Below are positions 61,865-64,000 of a stretch of DNA of 64,000 nucleotides, one piece after another. The notes under the pieces are model-generated. The model ran no database searches and was not told the origin of the DNA. It saw only the letters and a program-made list of their open reading frames with translations. The stretch comes from Bradyrhizobium sp. U87765 SZCCT0048. GTDB taxonomy: Bacteria; Pseudomonadota; Alphaproteobacteria; Rhizobiales; Xanthobacteraceae. Within the stretch, counting starts at the first letter, position 1. Each line of letters begins with the position of its first letter. Made by a program: the position numbers and the translations under genes. The DNA lies in NCBI RefSeq assembly GCF_018131225.1, contig NZ_JAFCMM010000001.1, positions 744,001-808,000 on the forward strand. Reading direction: 5' to 3'.

Positions 61865-63409
61865 TCATTTCTGGATGAAGGCACGCTCGAGCGTCGGCGT
61901 GTTCTCGGGGACGCGATAGGCGTCGAGCCCCTTGATCCACTTCTGCGCCACGTAAGTGTTCTTCTCCAGCGTCAGCGGGATCGCCGGGCTGTCCTCGGCG
62001 ATACGGCGCAGCGCTTCGGTGTAGAGAGCGGCGCGCTGCTGCGCGTCGAAGGTCACGCGGGCCTTGTCGAGGAGATCGTCGACGCCGCCATACATCGCGC
62101 AGTTGATGCCGTTGGGCGCGATGTTCGAGGAATGATAGCTCGGATAGAGGAAGGCGTCGGCCGCCGGCGCGCGGAACGCCGCGTTCCAAAGGATTTCGTG
62201 GTCGGTCTGGCCAAGCATGCGGAACCAGGTCGGCCGGTCGATCTGCTTGATGTTCAGCGTGACGCCGACCTTCTTGAGCTGCGCCTGCAGCAGCACAGCC
62301 TCGCGCTGGTAGGTGACGGGGACGGTCAGCGTCACGTTCAGATCGCGTACGCCGGCATCGGCGAGCATCTTCGCCGCCTTGTCCGGATCATAGGCATAAC
62401 GCTTGAGATCGGTGGTGTAGCCCTCGACACCCGGCGGCACCACGGTGTCCAGCACCTGGCCGCGCACGCCATAGACGGTATCGACGATCGCCTTCTTGTC
62501 GATGGCGTACTGGAAGGCCTGGCGGACTTCCTTGCGATCGAACGGCGCTTTGCGGGTGTTGAACGTCAGCAGATAGAAGCCGGTGGTGACGTCGGACACC
62601 AGAAAGTGGACATCGGGATTCCTGAGATAGCGATCGATGGTGTTCTTGTCGTTGATGTCGACGACGTCGATCTGGCCGCGATCGAATGCCAGCATCGAGG
62701 TACTCTCCTCGCGCATCACCTGGAAGGAGATGGTGTCGAGCCTGGGCTTGTCGCCGAAATACTCGTCGTTCCGGCGCAGCACGATCTCGCGGCCGAGATC
62801 GGCCTTCTCGATGTAGAAGGGTCCGGTGCCGACGATCTTGGTGCCGTACTCCGCCCCCTGCGCCTTGGCCGCCGCCTCGCTCATCAGGAAGCCGGCGCGG
62901 AAGGTCGCAACCGCATGGGGAAACACCGCCGACGGCGCCTTGAGGTTGAAGCGGACGGTGTGATCGTCGACCACGTCGACGCTGGCGATATCGCGGAACT
63001 GGCCGGCGTTGCGCGACTTGGTCTCGGGATTGAGCACGCGCTCGATCGACCATTTGACGTCCCGCGCCGTGAACGGACCGAAATTGCGGTGCCACTTCAC
63101 GTCCTTGCGCAGGAAGAACGTGTAGACCTTGCCGTCCTCGCTGACCTCGTACCTCGTCGCGAGGTCGGGGATCAGATCGAACTTCGTCCCTGGCGCGTAG
63201 CGCAGCAGCGCGTTGTTGACGAGGATCGAGATCCGGCCCTCGTCGCCGGCCGAGATTTCATGCGCCGGATCGATGCTGTTGAGGGCGGTGATCTGCGGCT
63301 TGAGCACCTGCGGCGCATCCGCCGCCGCGCTGCCGCGCACGCCGACCAGGCCCGCGGACCCCACAGCTGCGGCGCCGGCCATAAACTGACGCTTTGTAAT
63401 CCCCGACAC
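61865..63409 (-). CDS. Family 5 extracellular solute-binding protein with a Lys-Arg Tat-like leader
   Basis: 514 residues from GTG 63409 with AGGGGA upstream. Family 5 features: SDLATRYEVSEDGKVYTFFLRKDVKWH-like region near 70-95 and REVRQAFQYAIDKKAIV. The leader has K6-R7-Q-F-M followed by an Ala/Gly-rich core, a variant of the twin-arginine motif in which the first Arg is Lys. It delivers substrate to the DppBCDF-type permease encoded downstream. Confidence 0.9.
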   Translation of the reverse strand: MSGITKRQFMAGAAAVGSAGLVGVRGSAAADAPQVLKPQITALNSIDPAHEISAGDEGRISILVNNALLRYAPGTKFDLIPDLATRYEVSEDGKVYTFFLRKDVKWHRNFGPFTARDVKWSIERVLNPETKSRNAGQFRDIASVDVVDDHTVRFNLKAPSAVFPHAVATFRAGFLMSEAAAKAQGAEYGTKIVGTGPFYIEKADLGREIVLRRNDEYFGDKPRLDTISFQVMREESTSMLAFDRGQIDVVDINDKNTIDRYLRNPDVHFLVSDVTTGFYLLTFNTRKAPFDRKEVRQAFQYAIDKKAIVDTVYGVRGQVLDTVVPPGVEGYTTDLKRYAYDPDKAAKMLADAGVRDLNVTLTVPVTYQREAVLLQAQLKKVGVTLNIKQIDRPTWFRMLGQTDHEILWNAAFRAPAADAFLYPSYHSSNIAPNGINCAMYGGVDDLLDKARVTFDAQQRAALYTEALRRIAEDSPAIPLTLEKNTYVAQKWIKGLDAYRVPENTPTLERAFIQK

Positions 63410-63493
63410 GATCGTTCCCCTCCCCTGGCCGCTTGCCGGCCTTGATGCCCTTGACGGGCTATATCTGTTTGTCCTTGCCGCTGCCTGCCGGCC

Positions 63494-64000
63494 TCACGCC
63501 GGCGTCGGCATCCTGGCGAAGTCCGGCACCGCGTCGCGAAGATAAGGCATCACCTCGCGGGCGAAAAGCTCGGTATTCTTGCGCGTCAGATGCTCCGGCA
63601 GGGTGCCGAACTGCAGGCCCGGCAACACGGTGTTGAAGCCGGCCTTGCTCTGGATTTCGAGCAGCCGCTCGCGCACCGTCGCCGGGCTGCCGCAGATGAA
63701 GGTGCCCTGCTCCATCAGGTCGTGGATGGTGCGCGCGCCGGAGGTGATGCCCTTCTTGGCCTGCATCACGCCCTTCATCGACGCCAGCGACAGATAGCCC
63801 GGCGGCAGCAGCATTTCCATCGGCATCCGCAGGAACTTGTTGACGAAGGCCTCGACGTGGGGCTGCGCCTCGCGCACCGCGATCTCGTCGGTCTCGCCGA
63901 CATAGATCTTGATCGACCAGCCGAGCTGGTCCGGCGACGGCTCGTACCCCGCCTTGCGCGCCTCCTCGCGGTACATGTTCATGTACTTGTAAAGCATCGG
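63494..64000 (-). CDS. LLM-class (luciferase-like) flavin oxidoreductase, C-terminal part (5' truncated by window edge)
   Basis: About 169 codons of the C-terminal half are present, continuing off the right edge. AGYEPSPDQLGWSIKIYVGETDEIA and GTFICGSPATVRERLLEIQSKAGFNTVLPGLQFGTLP are typical of the bacterial luciferase/nitrilotriacetate monooxygenase class. It is upstream of the family 5 binding protein on the same strand (84-base gap), so the imported substrate may be its target. Start and cofactor site are outside the window. Confidence 0.82.
   Translation of the reverse strand, partial: PMLYKYMNMYREEARKAGYEPSPDQLGWSIKIYVGETDEIAVREAQPHVEAFVNKFLRMPMEMLLPPGYLSLASMKGVMQAKKGITSGARTIHDLMEQGTFICGSPATVRERLLEIQSKAGFNTVLPGLQFGTLPEHLTRKNTELFAREVMPYLRDAVPDFARMPTPA

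Overview
The window is G+C-rich, densely packed bacterial DNA. Gene content (a liv-type transporter, pqqABCDE, DctA, many ABC substrate-binding proteins and catabolic dehydrogenases) and the style of its dispersed palindromic repeats suggest an alphaproteobacterium of the Bradyrhizobium/Rhodopseudomonas/Afipia group. This is inference from style; no rRNA or tRNA gene is visible. Nearly all of the window is accessory catabolism and transport.

Layout. (1) 1-1022: end of a CoA transferase and a crotonase-fold protein. (2) 1027-12672, minus strand: an eleven-gene run made of a flavin monooxygenase, an M24 hydrolase, a complete sugar-type ABC importer, an unexported NMT1-like protein, two beta-hydroxyacid dehydrogenases, an amidohydrolase lactonase and an FAH-family hydrolase. 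A GntR regulator and an aldo/keto reductase are divergent from it (12876-14676). (3) 14719-16624: LysR regulator divergent from a second aldo/keto reductase. (4) 16849-20355, minus strand: pqqABCDE including the 26-residue pqqA. (5) 20717-23644: two Tat-exported oxidoreductases around a nucleotide-transporter-like protein. (6) 24884-34139: a gentisate-route 3-hydroxybenzoate module (3-hydroxybenzoate 6-hydroxylase, gentisate dioxygenase, maleylpyruvate isomerase, fumarylpyruvate hydrolase, MarR regulator) with a five-gene Liv-type importer. (7) 34408-41962: lower half of the protocatechuate 4,5-cleavage pathway (two 2-pyrone-4,6-dicarboxylate hydrolases, GalB-type hydratase, CHA aldolase), a DctA carrier, a 4,5-dihydroxyphthalate-decarboxylase-family protein, a TetR regulator and a divergent extradiol dioxygenase. 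(8) 42241-47829: Orn/Lys/Arg decarboxylase with an acetyltransferase, an MFS carrier, and a TetR/VOC divergent pair. (9) 47836-55317: organosulfonate uptake and desulfonation. (10) 55467-57878: a small operon resembling an oxidative sugar pathway (RraA-like aldolase, lactonase, XylB-like dehydrogenase). (11) 58067-64000: a dipeptide-type ABC importer and the end of a luciferase-like oxidoreductase.

How it works together. Most modules pair an importer with the enzymes for its likely substrate and a local regulator whose palindromic operator can be read from the sequence (31708-31746, 40944-40965, 47316-47361). The most unusual points are a second, Tat-exported copy of 2-pyrone-4,6-dicarboxylate hydrolase beside a C4-dicarboxylate carrier, the exported oxidoreductases flanking a nucleotide-exchanger homologue, and the mixed-function eleven-gene operon at 1027-12672. 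Enzyme functions are read from motifs and remembered family resemblance; no database search was run.
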